A DNA stretch of 64,000 nt from Paralithodes platypus (Eukaryota; Arthropoda; Malacostraca; Decapoda; Lithodidae). How positions within the stretch are numbered: position 1 is the stretch's first letter; each line of letters opens with the position of its first letter. Where the stretch lies: contig CM064572.1 in the NCBI GenBank assembly GCA_032716605.1, positions 44,230,703 to 44,294,702 of the forward strand, written 5' to 3'. The position numbers and the translations under genes were made by a program. The notes below the pieces were generated by a model. The model was not told where the DNA came from. It saw only the letters and a program-made list of their open reading frames with translations, and searched no databases. Positions 32,184 to 42,729 of the stretch are shown piece after piece.

Positions 32184-33520
32184 TTATAAGGCTCCACCAC
32201 CTATCAATGATTGCCAGAGTCGCGTGGAACCCAAAGCAGCCTGCCACTGAGGACGAAGATTACTGTCATCCCGACTAGCAGCAAACTGTGCTGGTGCGTC
32301 CGCACCGGCAATACTATCAGCAATAATCTCGCCCACATCTTCACATTCCTGTTCATTAGGATACAATTTAGCAATCGGACGAGTGGTAATACCGGTAGAG
32401 GTTTTGACCTGCGCGAAACTAACAAGCTGATCTAGGCCTGGAAGTAATTTTAGGACGAGACCTAATCTCCAAAACAAACGAGGACCCTCATTGTGTATCA
32501 GGACAACGTCACCTACTTTGGGCCAAGATTTACCCTTATTTCTTATTAAATTAGTATGACTTTCTCTTAAAGACAGCAGGTAGTCAGTCGTCCAGCGCTT
32601 CCACAAATCATTTGACAATTTATAGACATAATTATATCGTGCGGAGACGTTGTCTACAACGTACAATGAGGGATCCGTGACTTCATCGTCGTTCATCGGT
32701 TCAGGAAACAGTCTAAGTCTACGTCCGCTGGCCAACTGTGAAGGGGTAATAGGTACAGGATCCTCTAAATCTCCTGACACATATCCTAATGGTCTATCAT
32801 TCACAGCCGCCTCCAGTTCTGTTAGTATCGTAGTCAACTCTGTAAGTGTGACTGAGGCACGACCCCGTACCTTTTTCAGTCCTGCCTTAACCGTGCCGAT
32901 TGTTCTCTCCCAGATCGCTCCACACCATGGAGCTCTAGCTGGGATAAACCTCCAATCACATTTAACTTACTCAGATGTTGTTTGAGTTGAGGATCATCTA
33001 GTCTTGATTTTAATAATATGGCAGAACCAACAAATGTGGTGGCATTATCGCTGAGCATTAATTGGGGATAACCTTTACGACTACAGAACCTTCGGAAAAT
33101 GTGCATGAAGGTTTTGCACGATAAATCAGGAGCAACTTCTAAATGAATAGCACGCATTACAGCACAAGTAAACAATACTATATAAACCTTTTCAATAGTA
33201 CCGCCCCCACCCCTCACAGCCAGTGAGCCGGAGTAGTCCACGCATGTGACCTGAAATGGTTCCAACCTGTTAACGCGGAAATCAGGTAGTGGAGGAGATG
33301 GCTGCAACCCATAGCTTTTGCCCTGAAATCGCTTGCACACGACACACTTCCCAGTTACTGACTTCACTGTTTGCCGTTTTGCCCTGAAATCGCTTGCACA
33401 CGACACACTTTCCAGTTACTGATTTCACTGTTTGCCGTATTCTCTGAATCCACCATCTCGTTCTCAGATACGAAACCACATATGCCACCCCATAATGCAA
33501 GCACAATTTATGAGCATTGT
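32184..33520 (-). pseudogene. BEL/Pao integrase, broken
   Basis: Integrase that would insert the cDNA. Downstream of the solo LTR the frame resumes with NAHKLCLHYGV and the second half of the HHCC finger (CVVCKRFQG). The catalytic core shows VDYSG (first Asp) and LSDNATTF (second Asp). A frameshift near 32960 separates the 33406 frame from the 32184-32837 frame, which carries the C-terminal DUF5641-like segment (NDRPLGYVSGDLEDPVPITP, KVGDVVLIHNE). A ~61-bp tandem duplication at 33320-33440 doubles the finger-core linker and shifts frame. Inactive. Confidence 0.85.
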
Positions 33521-33524
33521 CTAT

Positions 33525-35316
33525 TGTTACGACTGGGGTTCCAATATATCAGGGCTCTTATTCATTGGACTAGTAATGGCATAAATGTTACAACGGAAAG
33601 CGCTAGCTCCAACCTCTGATGTATATTCCCAGTGAACAAAGAACACAAATACTCTACAGAGTTCTATATGCAATAATAGGCTATCAAACTCTCAATAAAT
33701 GTGCGTCTACTCTAGGCTTAATGTTATGTGAAAACAGCCTATTACTACCTATAACCGAAGGTGCTTGGTTATGGTATGCAAAGTAAGGTGGTAAGAGAAG
33801 TTACAGCTTACGTTACTTTAATCAATAAATGTCAGGCACTCCTGCATGAAAGAAAGTGCACTAAAGTCCTTCAACACTAACAAGGAATCTTCTTTAAATG
33901 TTAGATGCTATAAAGATGCTCGTATCGGAAATGGAACCCACAAAGGCAGGCAGCGGAACAATGCTCGTGCAGGTTATGCACACAAAAAGGCAGAATATAT
34001 ATAATGCCGTCGGAGCCAAGAATATCCTAAACACAACAACAATAATAATAATCGCCACGACAATGCAGTATTCCTATCAACAAAAAGAGCCTAAGTCGTT
34101 TGTGTCTCAATACATCAAACTAGGCTGCGAAATGCTTGTGTAATCATAAACGGGTATGCATAAAAAGAGTAATTAGGTTAATATACTTAATGTCTACTAT
34201 GATTGATAAAGTCTAGCTAGAGTCAATGATACGAGATACTGGTGCGCATGGCATGCCGCATAGCCTAGTGCAAATCTCAAGTCTGTGCGTCAAATATTAC
34301 GTTATAATGAAGGGTAGCTCTCTTGAGAAACCTTAATACCGAAGTATTAAGCGTTCTCCTGGCGTACCTCAAAGACAAACAATCGAGACTAGAACAGTGC
34401 AGAATGGTATAAGCAAAAAGCCCTCATTCGTGCATGCTCTATTCTCAATGGCACACAGACTAGAATTTACTCAATCAACTCCAGTTCTCAGGTATGTCGT
34501 GCCGCTTTTAACTAAAGCCAGCACTCATAGGAAACAATACCTTATAATATCAGACTCCCAGTCTAGCATTATCTAATCCAGCAGAACACTAATAATTAAA
34601 GGAAGCAGTAATATGAAAGCCAACCAATGCTTCGTGATCCACTTATCTTAACAACTAAACATACATAGGTTATATCAGACCTTAACGCACAATACAACTG
34701 GCCAGCATGAAGCTGATTTTGCAGAGTTAACCAGAGGGGGTATAATATTAATAAAAGGTGGTGAAAGATATGGAAAATGAGAGAGATAGGCAGAGGAAAA
34801 GATTCTCAGGTGCAGAGCAGGTGACAGGTAGCAAGGGAAAAGATGGGTGCGTTCTAGAAACCAGATCTGAGGGAGAGAGTGGCGAGGAACTGTATATATA
34901 CTCGCACTAGCTCGAGCCGCGTGGGAAAACAGTGGTTACAAGTCATCTAACCACTAGCAAAGCTTACAGCATGGTAAGGGCCTCTCTCCACCAACCCCCG
35001 CGAGGCAGCCAGCCGTGACGTCATCGAGCGGGACAAAAAACACTGCGCGCCCCCTCTCACTCTGTTCTACTCCCTCTCTCTCTCCCAGATCCTATCATTA
35101 CTAGTTAATGATAAAATATATACTTTACAATTAAATATATAAAGCCTTGACATGGGCGAAAACAAAGAGCCTTTCTGGACTGTCCATGACACGAGCTTTC
35201 ATATGAAATAAAGCACACTCTAATACACAAACTGTAGCCCCATCCACTGCCCTGGCGATCCTAGCGAGTCACTGTAGGACAAGCCATGCGGTTCTAACGG
35301 AGTGGTTAACGTCACA
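33525..35316 (-). mobile_element. Gypsy-type solo LTR inserted in the BEL/Pao integrase
   Basis: 1,792 bp flanked by CTAT at 33521-33524 and 35317-35320. On the minus strand it starts TGTGACGTTAACC and ends CCCCAGTCGTAACA, the same end type as the Gypsy-1 LTR (CCCCGGTCGTAACA). It includes a GATCGCCAGGGCAGTGG word, a GTATATATAC TATA-like box (about 34894-34903) and a pyrimidine-rich zone like those of Gypsy-1. No internal coding region is present, so it is a solo LTR left by recombination between two LTRs. It belongs to a different subfamily from Gypsy-1. Confidence 0.85.
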
Positions 35317-35320
35317 CTAT

Positions 35321-37110
35321 CAACAGTGAGGTTAACCTGTATTTGTTTGGAAGAAGGATTGGAAACTTAGTATTATAATCTATTTTAGCCTTTTGTAGTC
35401 TCCCTTTACATTTAATGATCCCTTGATCCAAAAATAACCCCAACTGTTTAATTATGCTACTCTTAACCTTATTGTCAGTGGTGCTAGTGTCAAGTTCCTG
35501 TCGCTCCTTATGGTAAACTTCCCTCTGTGCTACATCTATTAAAGTGACTTCAGCTGCTCTTAGTTCCGGTACTGTAAGTATGCCATGATTCTGATCCGAC
35601 CCCTTCGATTTGGCTTTCAGATTACCCACATAGCGCTTCATCCATGCCATGATGCGTACTAGTCCCTCATACGAACTATAGCGAGGCCATTCTATTACAT
35701 GGGTCTCGTTCGAGGGATTGTCCGTAGAGGTCACAAACATTTGGTGAACCACAGGACCTTGTTCCTCCCCATCTGGCCATTGTTCAGAATGGGATAGCCA
35801 TGATGGCCCTTCCCACCAAAGCCGAGAACTGTATAGGGAGGAATGAGTAATTCCCCTTGTGAGCAAATCGCCTGGATTAACGTCGGTAGGGACATACCTA
35901 AATTTAGTGTTCGTACATGACGCTAAGATTTCGTCAACTCTATTACAAACAAACACCGGTAACACTTTCTTACTTGCAAGCCAACATAAACTTATTTGAC
36001 TATCACACCAGATGACTGTTTCTTTGATTGACAGCTCAGATGCGTAGGCCTCCTTAATGAACGTGACTAACCTAGATGCAAGTAGGCAAGCTGTCAGTTC
36101 AAGTTTAGGGATAGTTAAACATTTAATCTGGGCCACCCTAGCCTTAGCCATAATCAAGCGGCACGTATCCCTGTCATCACAGAAATACGCAGCGGCTCCG
36201 TAAGCAACTGTACTAGCATCACTGATAATAAGTAAGGTCACATATCTCGAAAAGGCAACGTGTCTAGGTATTTCTAAGTCCATGCAACTCCAGAGATCAG
36301 AACCAATGTCACACCAGCATTCCCTAAGCGTGTCCGAAAGAGGTTCGTCCCACCCGCAATTTACTCGCCAAAGCTCCTGTACAAAAATGCGAGCCCTAAT
36401 GGTGACAGGTAACAAAACCCCCAGCGGATCAAAAATGCTAGCAGTGACACTGAGCGCTTCTCTTTTTGTGCTAGCTTGTAAAAAACGCTCCCTCTTCTGG
36501 TATGTAAACATATCAGTATCAGTTACCCAAGTCATCCCGAGGGTCTTCACCCTATCCTGTACCGTACTTGCGACATTATGTGCGAATAAGGTATCACAGA
36601 GATGTGAACTATTTGTGACCCATTCCCTGAGAAAGAGATGCGCTCCCGAAAATATGTCCTGGACGCTGTTGTATATGCTCAGAATGTCTTGCTCACTGTC
36701 ATGGGTCGCCTGCAAATTATCTATGTAAAGCCCACGTCTCAGACCGTGAACATGTTGAGTATGTATATCTACCAGTGACAAATGTTTCAAGATAGTTGCA
36801 TTCAACAAAATCTGTGAGCAGGTCGCGCCAAAAAGAACCACGCAAAACTTATAGACCGATACTGGACTGTCGATATCCAGCGGATCATCGGGCCACAGAA
36901 ACCGCGTGCAATCCATGTCATCCTCGTGCAACTTGAGCATAAGAAAGGCCTTCTCAATGTCGCTCACCCAAGCATATTGGTTCAATCTGAACCTTAACAA
37001 GACCTGGGTTAGGTCTGCGACATGAGAAGGTTTACAGACAATCATTCAAGCTCAGCTTATTTGTGCTTGTCTTTGCTGAACAGTCGAAGACTACCCTCAC
37101 GTGGTCAGAC
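35321..37110 (-). pseudogene. pol: BEL/Pao reverse transcriptase and RNase H, broken
   Basis: Copies genomic RNA of the element and removes the RNA strand. The main frame shows WVSDIEKAFLMLKLHEDD (RT palm, first Asp), LFGATCSQILLNATI, LYIDNLQATHD at the catalytic site (YIDN instead of YxDD, a variant I believe is normal in parts of BEL/Pao), a SASIFDPLGVLLP-type motif, RNase H SDASTVAYGAAAYF and IPKLELTACLLASRL, and the start of the integrase finger. Two frameshifts within about 60 bp at 37045-37110 separate it from the N-terminal RT frame. The solo LTR truncates its end. Confidence 0.87.
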
Positions 37111-37534
37111 TGTCCTTTTCAACACTATGATGAGCCAGATAGTGAGTCTGGTTATTGCTGTCAAGGTCATCTACTAGCACTCTCTCAATGAAACCTTTTG
37201 CTATCTGATCCCGAATGACACTTCCATATTGCCCGCAGTATTCCGGGGCCCGTATGAACTTACACTGAAGACCTCTAAGTCGTCCCAAGGCTAGCCCATA
37301 GTTGCTCGGAAGTAAGTGCTTGTTGTCTCTCCAGGGCAACTGAGCAGTGTACTGATTATTAACACGAGAGTACTGTATTGACTCATTGAATTTTGACAAT
37401 ACCAATTTAGCCTCCAAGGCTGCTTCTTTAGAAGCAATGCCAATGTGGTCCAGTTCCCATAGTGCACCAATATCTTTGTGTTCCCTGTGGCCCCCCACTG
37501 TCCTGTAAGTAGGTATCCACCGGGCTGGTAGCAA
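37097..37534 (-). pseudogene. BEL/Pao RT N-terminal part
   Basis: Reading FNESIQYSRVNNQYTAQLPW and YCGQYGSVIRDQIAKGFIER, this is the segment that precedes the fingers of BEL/Pao RT. It overlaps the end of the protease frame near 37428-37534 in another frame, implying a frameshift near 37500, and stops at 37097 before the VVFDCSAKT motif. Confidence 0.82.
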
Positions 37535-38012
37535 CTTTCAGAACTGTGACCACTTCGACAGTGGTTTCTGAACCTTGGGCATGGAACGATCCACTCAAAG
37601 CATACCCGTAAATTGTGGGTAGGAGAACTATCCCATTTACCCTTTTAAAGCCTGGGTGTACAAACTTATAGTAATTCTGTGCTCCTATCAGCATACCGAG
37701 TTTGTTTGAATGAAAATAATTGTCGGCTAATTTTAACCTTTGCGCAGTGAGTTTGTCAGTGATACAAGAAAGTCCCTTGTGAGCACAGTAACTAGGAAGC
37801 TGACCGACAACAATGGCCTTCATTTGGCGCCATCGCCCTTTGTGTCGATAGTTTAGTGCAACAACATCATAAGTTGCATCCTCCAGCGAGCCTGTGAACC
37901 CCCTTAATTGTAGAGTCTCTTTACCAACTACTGTATGTTGTATTAACTCCAATGAGGACTTCAATATAAAGGACTTTTGTGAGCACTGATCTAGTAAAGC
38001 GTTGTGTAACAT
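37428..38012 (-). pseudogene. BEL/Pao aspartic protease
   Basis: Would cleave the Gag-Pol polyprotein. It shows the active-site segment ALLDQCSQKSFI (family usual LLDxGSQ, so Gly is replaced by Cys), LRGFTG, and the flap/second-lobe region MLIGAQNYYKFVHPGF and YGYALSG. It lies between gag and RT as expected, in a frame different from both. The Gly-to-Cys change next to the catalytic Asp may impair activity. Confidence 0.8.
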
Positions 38013-38061
38013 AAGTCTCCCTACCTTTTAATGGTACCTTTATTGTGGGGAGTAATGCCAT

Positions 38062-39270
38062 TTATTTTTTAGTAGTAACCGACATAGTAACTGGGTGTTC
38101 CGAATGAGCCTGCAGCGACTCCTGCCCCCTATTTGGACAAAGACTATGGTAATGCTTGCCCTGACAATGTTTGCACTGCTCCACCTTTGGGTTGGTGCAA
38201 CCATTTCGACTATGGTCTCTATCCAAACAGCCAACACACACCTTTAATACCTTTGCCCTCTTTATTTTGGTTTGGGCATTAGGATATTTGAAACATTTAA
38301 ACCAGCAGTGCCCTGACTTGCCACACAGCTTACAGCCCTTATCAGAGCCATTGTTTCCTGCCTTGTAATGTGCTACCTTGTTTTGTTGAATAGTAAAAGC
38401 AGCAGTAGGTTTAAATTTTTCTTGTGGAGGCAGGCCAGCCCCCTCCATATTACAAATCTCCTCGTATAGGGTCCGAGTGACCGCACCAACCTTTAACCAG
38501 TCATCCTTCAGTTCTCGCCAAATATTTTCTCGCAAAGGAGACGGAATCTTATTATACAACATTACGGCACAAAATTCTTCCAACGTCATATTGCAAGATT
38601 TAAGCGACTTTAGTGTGCACTCAGCAGCCGCATGGAAATGTCTAAGGTCTTGCGCATCATACCGAGGACTAGGAATTTCACAAAAGGCGGTAACGTGGGC
38701 AGACTTGATGCGGTCAATCTGTCCGTAAGTCACGAGAAGTGTTACGGCAGGAGTATAACTTGTGGTCTCTAAGCTAAATCCGGCTACGAGTTGCGAGGCC
38801 TCTCCCTCTAGCTGACCCCTCAAATATGTGAATTTCTGAATATCAGTTAGGTTCTGACGCCCATGAACCGAACATTGGAATAAATCCCAAAATCCGGTCC
38901 ACCGGGCAGGATCACCACCAAACTTCGGGAGGGTAAAGGCTGGCAATTTTACTACCGACTTTACAGTCTCTCTGCGAGAGACCTCTGTACGTACCGGTCT
39001 ATTATCCAAAGGGGCTAATAAGGTTTTTACCTGTTCCTCATAAATCATATCATTAGCCACTTCTTCATTTAAATCTTCCTCGGACTCTAACAATAGATAT
39101 ATTTTCTCATTGAAAGAATTGACGCTGTGTAAAGCCTTGTTGATACTGACCTTTTTAGCAATGATTTCATCGTTTGTGGCTTCGTTGAGGAAAGTATTGA
39201 AATCCTTAGTTAATTTAGTAATGCCTCCTTTGGCCGCAGCCCTCAACCTCTTCAGCTTGGTGATGTACAT
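38062..39270 (-). CDS. gag: BEL/Pao Gag protein
   Basis: 402 codons from ATG at 39270. N-terminal helical region, then the Pao-type Gag signature LPKFGGDPARWTGFWDLFQC (DUF1759-like; about residues 115-135) and IQKFTYLRGQLEGEA, then three Cys/His knuckles near the C-terminus: CKLCGKSGHCWFKC, CVGCLDRDHSRNGC and CKHCQGKHYHSLC. Triple knuckles are usual for BEL/Pao. The frame is open. It lies on the minus strand upstream of the protease, as expected for gag-PR-RT-RH-IN order. Confidence 0.9.
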   Translation of the reverse strand: MYITKLKRLRAAAKGGITKLTKDFNTFLNEATNDEIIAKKVSINKALHSVNSFNEKIYLLLESEEDLNEEVANDMIYEEQVKTLLAPLDNRPVRTEVSRRETVKSVVKLPAFTLPKFGGDPARWTGFWDLFQCSVHGRQNLTDIQKFTYLRGQLEGEASQLVAGFSLETTSYTPAVTLLVTYGQIDRIKSAHVTAFCEIPSPRYDAQDLRHFHAAAECTLKSLKSCNMTLEEFCAVMLYNKIPSPLRENIWRELKDDWLKVGAVTRTLYEEICNMEGAGLPPQEKFKPTAAFTIQQNKVAHYKAGNNGSDKGCKLCGKSGHCWFKCFKYPNAQTKIKRAKVLKVCVGCLDRDHSRNGCTNPKVEQCKHCQGKHYHSLCPNRGQESLQAHSEHPVTMSVTTKK

Positions 39271-39395
39271 GTTTAAAGGGAACCCAACCTGTTACCAGTC
39301 AATACACAAATTTATAGGGGATACGCGAGTCAGGATGGACGATGAATGACGATAAAATAAACTATTAGCCTAATAAATGGAACTAAATATAGGCT

Positions 39396-40100
39396 AGCCT
39401 ATTCCTCGTCAAAATATCGCGCCGCCCTACTGACGATTAGGTTATAGAGCTTGTGCGTCCCCCAAGGGCCTAAATGGACGCCATCATATGCCAAGTCCTC
39501 CTTACCCATCTCCATAGGGTTGAACATTGACTTGGAGAATGGGAATTTCTTGCGTAAATGTCTGTTGACGGCATTTTTGATTCTGTTATATTGTTCTGCA
39601 CTGAGGTCCCTGGGGGAGGCGCGAGACTCTATTCCCACGATTTTACAATGCCCCCCTGTTCTATCCTCAATATGTTTAACCAAATCATTTATTTTACTGG
39701 CTAACTCATTAACTACCGTATCACCAAAAATATAATTATCTCAGACTATCAAGAATGTGAGATCCGGACGAAACTGTACAAGATTATCGAAGGCTGGCGA
39801 ATTACGGATTGAATCAACTGTGGCCCCACTTTGTGCCAGAAACTTCAGCTGGAAGCCTTCACGGAATATAGGAGATGGTGGCGGTTCAAATCTATTGAAA
39901 TATGAGTGTCCAATCACCGCAACTTTAAGTAACGGGTGTTTATTATGCGATGGGGACGGCTCAAAATTCTCGCCAATACCGCCCAACCCCGCGCTGCTTC
40001 CCCAGACCTTCGAATCATTGGCTAGTGTGTAAACTATAGCACTAGTAAGTATAAAGCAGGGATGGTTTAAGCAGGCCCAAGAAGACGCCCAGCCACAATT
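39396..40100 (-). pseudogene. SGNH/GDSL hydrolase-like ORF between BEL/Pao 5' LTR and gag
   Basis: Minus-strand frame open from about 40100 to the stop at 39396-39398, with a single internal TGA at 39741-39743 and no ATG upstream of the domain. SGNH blocks: KVAVIGHSYFNR with GHS at 39911-39903 (block I, Ser kept), LAQSGATVDSI (block II region), a block III region hit by the TGA (followed by DNYIFGD), and DGVHLG with Asp 39485-39483 and His 39476-39474 (block V). Such domains remove acyl groups in free enzymes and occur in ORF1 of CR1/L2 LINEs and in some Ngaro/DIRS elements. I know of none as a standard BEL/Pao ORF. It is on the same strand as gag and inside the LTRs. Capture, or an older insertion, are both possible. 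Confidence 0.72.
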
Positions 40101-40172
40101 AGCCTAGGTTAAACACAAAAATGGGGTACCGTACAGTATATTATTAAATAAGGCATATAGGCTATACTTAAA

Positions 40173-40190
40173 TCCTGGTTTACGGCACCA
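40173..40190 (-). other. Candidate BEL/Pao primer binding site
   Basis: TGGTGCCGTAAACCAGGA on the minus strand starts eight bases inside the 5' LTR end. The TGG start fits tRNA priming; the tRNA is not identified. Confidence 0.55.
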
Positions 40191-40198
40191 TACTTTAC

Positions 40199-40833
40199 TG
40201 TCAAGACTTAGAATCGTATAGTGGATTTAGGAATTAGTTACAAGACAAGTAAAGGGATTGGATTATCTGCCTAAGGGGGAAGCATTTAGATCGTCTCACC
40301 TTTGTTGTTAATTCACATGCTGTATATTGTCTACACATATTATAATGGCCACCAGTGAATATAATAGAATTATAGACTTAGCAGGTTAATGGAGCATGTT
40401 GATGGATAGTAGGTGCTGGGATGTTTTATATATGGGACGATAGATGTGGCCGTCGCCGGTGTTGATGGTGAGGTGTGTTGTTATTGAGTGGCACCCTTTA
40501 TAGGGAGAAATCTCAGAACGTCAGCTTGGTAACAAGTGAAGCTAGACATGCGCAATCATTCACGATGCTGCTAACGTTCCTCATATTACTTTAATTACTA
40601 TATTAAATAGTACTTAATGCTTATGGAATACTATATTCTCGAAATAACTCTTTATAGAATAAATATACACCATAGCCTATACCTTAATTACCCCTTATAT
40701 ATTACTCATCTGATATACACACCCAATTAACTTTACAGGATACTTTGTGTATATACAGAATTATAAATTCCCTTTTTAACCAATCCCAACTGGAAATAGA
40801 AAGGTCTATCGTGGACACTCGTAAGTCACGATA
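40199..40833 (-). mobile_element. BEL/Pao element 5' LTR
   Basis: The partner of 31495-32123, with the same ends. The flank on the right, GTTTG at 40834-40838, matches the left flank, so the whole element 31495-40833 is one insertion. Confidence 0.93.
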
Positions 40834-41462
40834 GTTTGTTAATTTCATTAATCGAGTTTAGGAGTAAAGTTGGTTAGTGGCGAGAACATAATAATGAATT
40901 CTGGTTCAGTAGTAGTTCATCGAGAGGCCTTCCTTAGGGTTAAGTGCCCCATTAATTACTATTTCCATTCACATATTCATAGCCTCCAATAGCTCAGTTG
41001 GAAAGTGTGTACATGCTTAGATTAATATGCAGGATTCGAAACTGCATAATAAATCGTAGGCTTGTACAGCATTCTTTAACTGTCTTCGTGGTGCAATGCA
41101 TAAGTGTGTCGATTTTCGGTGTGAGCGTCCTGGGTTAATATCCCCGGACTGCCAAATGTGTTTGATAATTTCATTAATCGAGTTTAGGAGTAAAGTTGGT
41201 TAGTGGAGAGAACATAATAATTAAATCTGGTTCAGTAGTAGTTTATCGAGAGGCCTTCCTTAGGGTTAAGTGCCTCATTAATTACTATTTCCATTCACAT
41301 ATTCATAGCCTCCGATAGAGCAGTTGGATAGTGTGTACATGCTTAGATTACGCAGGATTCGATTTATGATGCAGTTGCATCATAAATCGTAGGCTTGTGC
41401 AACTTTCTTTAACTGTCTTCGTGGTGCAATGCATAAGTGTGTCGATTTTCGGTATTCTGATC
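40834..41462 (+). repeat. tRNA-like tandem array 1, right part (two units)
   Basis: Continues the array exactly at the insertion site. The units keep the GTTAAGTGCC segment, the CAGTTGGAAAGTGTG / CAGTTGGATAGTGTG segment and CGTGGTGCAATGCATAAGTG. The last unit contains a new 30-bp palindrome (41360-41389). Confidence 0.85.
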
Positions 41463-41532
41463 GTTTTTACATCTGGGTGGTATGCACAAACAAAAAATAT
41501 AATAAAAGTAAATCAATATATTAATTAATTAA
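41463..41532. other. AT-rich junction
   Basis: Short spacer with TTAATTAATTAATTAA ending at the MITE-B left TTAA. Confidence 0.6.
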
Positions 41533-41536
41533 TTAA

Positions 41537-41728
41537 CCCTTTCAAGATCCACCCCTTCGGAGATCACGGCGTCAGGCAATAGATAGATAGAAGATCCAAT
41601 ACGTATTTGTTTTGCTTTATGTCTAGTATTAGACGATTTTATTCAGATTAGTTAGGGTGTATGGAAGTGAGAGTTTTTGTTTTGAGATTGAGTTTTTACT
41701 CTTACATTTCCCCCAGATCCTTCTTAAA
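41537..41728 (-). mobile_element. MITE-B copy interrupted by a 39-bp LINE insertion
   Basis: The left end CCCTTTCAAGATCCA follows TTAA at 41533-41536. After the insert, AATACGTATTTGTTTTGC, TTAGACGATTTTATTCAGAT and a decayed right end follow, matching the reverse complement of 51642-51844. Confidence 0.75.
41552..41590 (+). mobile_element. 39-bp 5'-truncated RTE LINE insertion
   Basis: ATCACGGCGTCAGGCAATAG plus (ATAG)n, identical to the 3' end of the RTE element at 59955-62453 read on its coding strand. It is flanked by an 8-bp duplication AAGATCCA at 41544-41551 and 41591-41598. This is a nearly complete truncation product. Confidence 0.85.
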
Positions 41729-41934
41729 CTGTATACGTTTTGTTATAATGTAATACCTAATAATAAGACTGTACACGTCTCTCCTCGTAACCGTGTCCCT
41801 GTCTGTAATTCAATCTTCCTTTTATGTCTATTCATTCTCCTCCGTCCATACACCGCCTCCCCTTCTCAATTATCTCCCATCTCCCTTTCATCATAATCTT
41901 CTCAAGTTTCCCTTCGCCTATACTTGGTTTCATT
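41729..41934. other. Spacer, no gene seen
   Basis: Pyrimidine-rich sequence without recognised similarity; short frames have no supported product. Confidence 0.5.
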
Positions 41935-42140
41935 TCAAATGGTGGAAAATTGCAAAGTTCCCATCAAGATTTCTCCGTAATTTTGAAGATTTTGTAGTGA
42001 AATAGGGTGCTAATTATATACACTTGGTCTGAATATGATACAGAGACACAGTACTTTCAAATTTGTCCATTAAGTATAGCTAATTTAGCTGCTAAGGGAT
42101 TCAATTTACCGCCAGTTGAAATGAAACCGAGTATAGCTGT
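41935..42140 (+). repeat. Dispersed repeat E, copy 1
   Basis: Shares GCAAAGTTCCCATCAAGATT, TAATTATATACACTTGGTCT and GCTGCTAAGGGATTCAATTT in order with 52945-53140. No class assigned. Confidence 0.75.
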
Positions 42141-42255
42141 CTCCTTTGTGTGTGTTGTTTTGCTTGTGTCAAGCTTACCCTTTCACTGTCTTTTATTTCT
42201 ATCATTATCTCCTAATCAAGTTTGTGGTGATTATGTGATCGTCACTGTCTGTTAA

Positions 42256-42407
42256 GGGGGCAGTGCTTGTTTCTTAGTATATGTATTTACACATGTATTA
42301 ATTGTTTGAGTGTCCTCGTTAGACCTCCATCAAGCTTAAAAAAACACCCCCTAGACCCCTTTTAAAGATAAACTGGTACATTTTTCGGTATACAAATGTC
42401 CCGGCCT
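42256..42407 (+). mobile_element. MITE-A left fragment
   Basis: After TTAA (42252-42255): a diverged left end, TAGACCTCCATCAAGCTTAA, then the AATGTCCCGGCC core, where it switches to LINE A sequence. Confidence 0.75.
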
Positions 42408-42705
42408 TTTGATGATTCCGGTGCAGCTATTCCTGCCTCTCCACTCCCCTTTCCCTTACTCATTCCTAATATCTTAATTTCTTCTAATAATGTAATTTCT
42501 ACCCTTAATACCAAGAAGGCGTACTATTTAACTGCTGAGCTCTGGAACTCTCTCCCTGAATCCATCTTTCCCACATCCTATGAATACAATTGTTTCAAAC
42601 TCCATGTGTCTAGGCATTTTGGCTCGAACATTCCTTGAATTTGGAACGGTCACTTTCAACTCTGGAAGAGGCACTCGTCACAGGCAGTTTTGCCTTTTGT
42701 CTCCT
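42408..42705 (+). pseudogene. LINE A copy 3 with ~1.7-kb internal deletion
   Basis: It starts at GATGATTCCGGTGC (copy 1 position ~407), runs to the AAGGCGTAC point just before the RT core, and then jumps to the C-terminal TTAACTGCTGAGCTCTGGAA region (copy 1 ~2240). It ends with the LINE A 3' UTR. The entire RT palm is missing. The joint happens to keep the frame open, giving a short misleading ORF. Confidence 0.87.
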
Positions 42706-42729
42706 TCATCTATCTATCTATCTATCTAT
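42706..42729. repeat. (ATCT)n tract between two LINE 3' ends
   Basis: Six ATCT units between the LINE A copy 3 end (plus) and the RTE copy (minus). On the minus strand it is the RTE (AGAT)n tail. Confidence 0.9.

Noticed and set aside
35390..37000. YIDN at the BEL/Pao RT active site as an inactivating mutation
   Set aside because: I believe YxDN-type variants occur naturally in parts of BEL/Pao, so I did not count it as damage; an alignment of family RTs would settle this.
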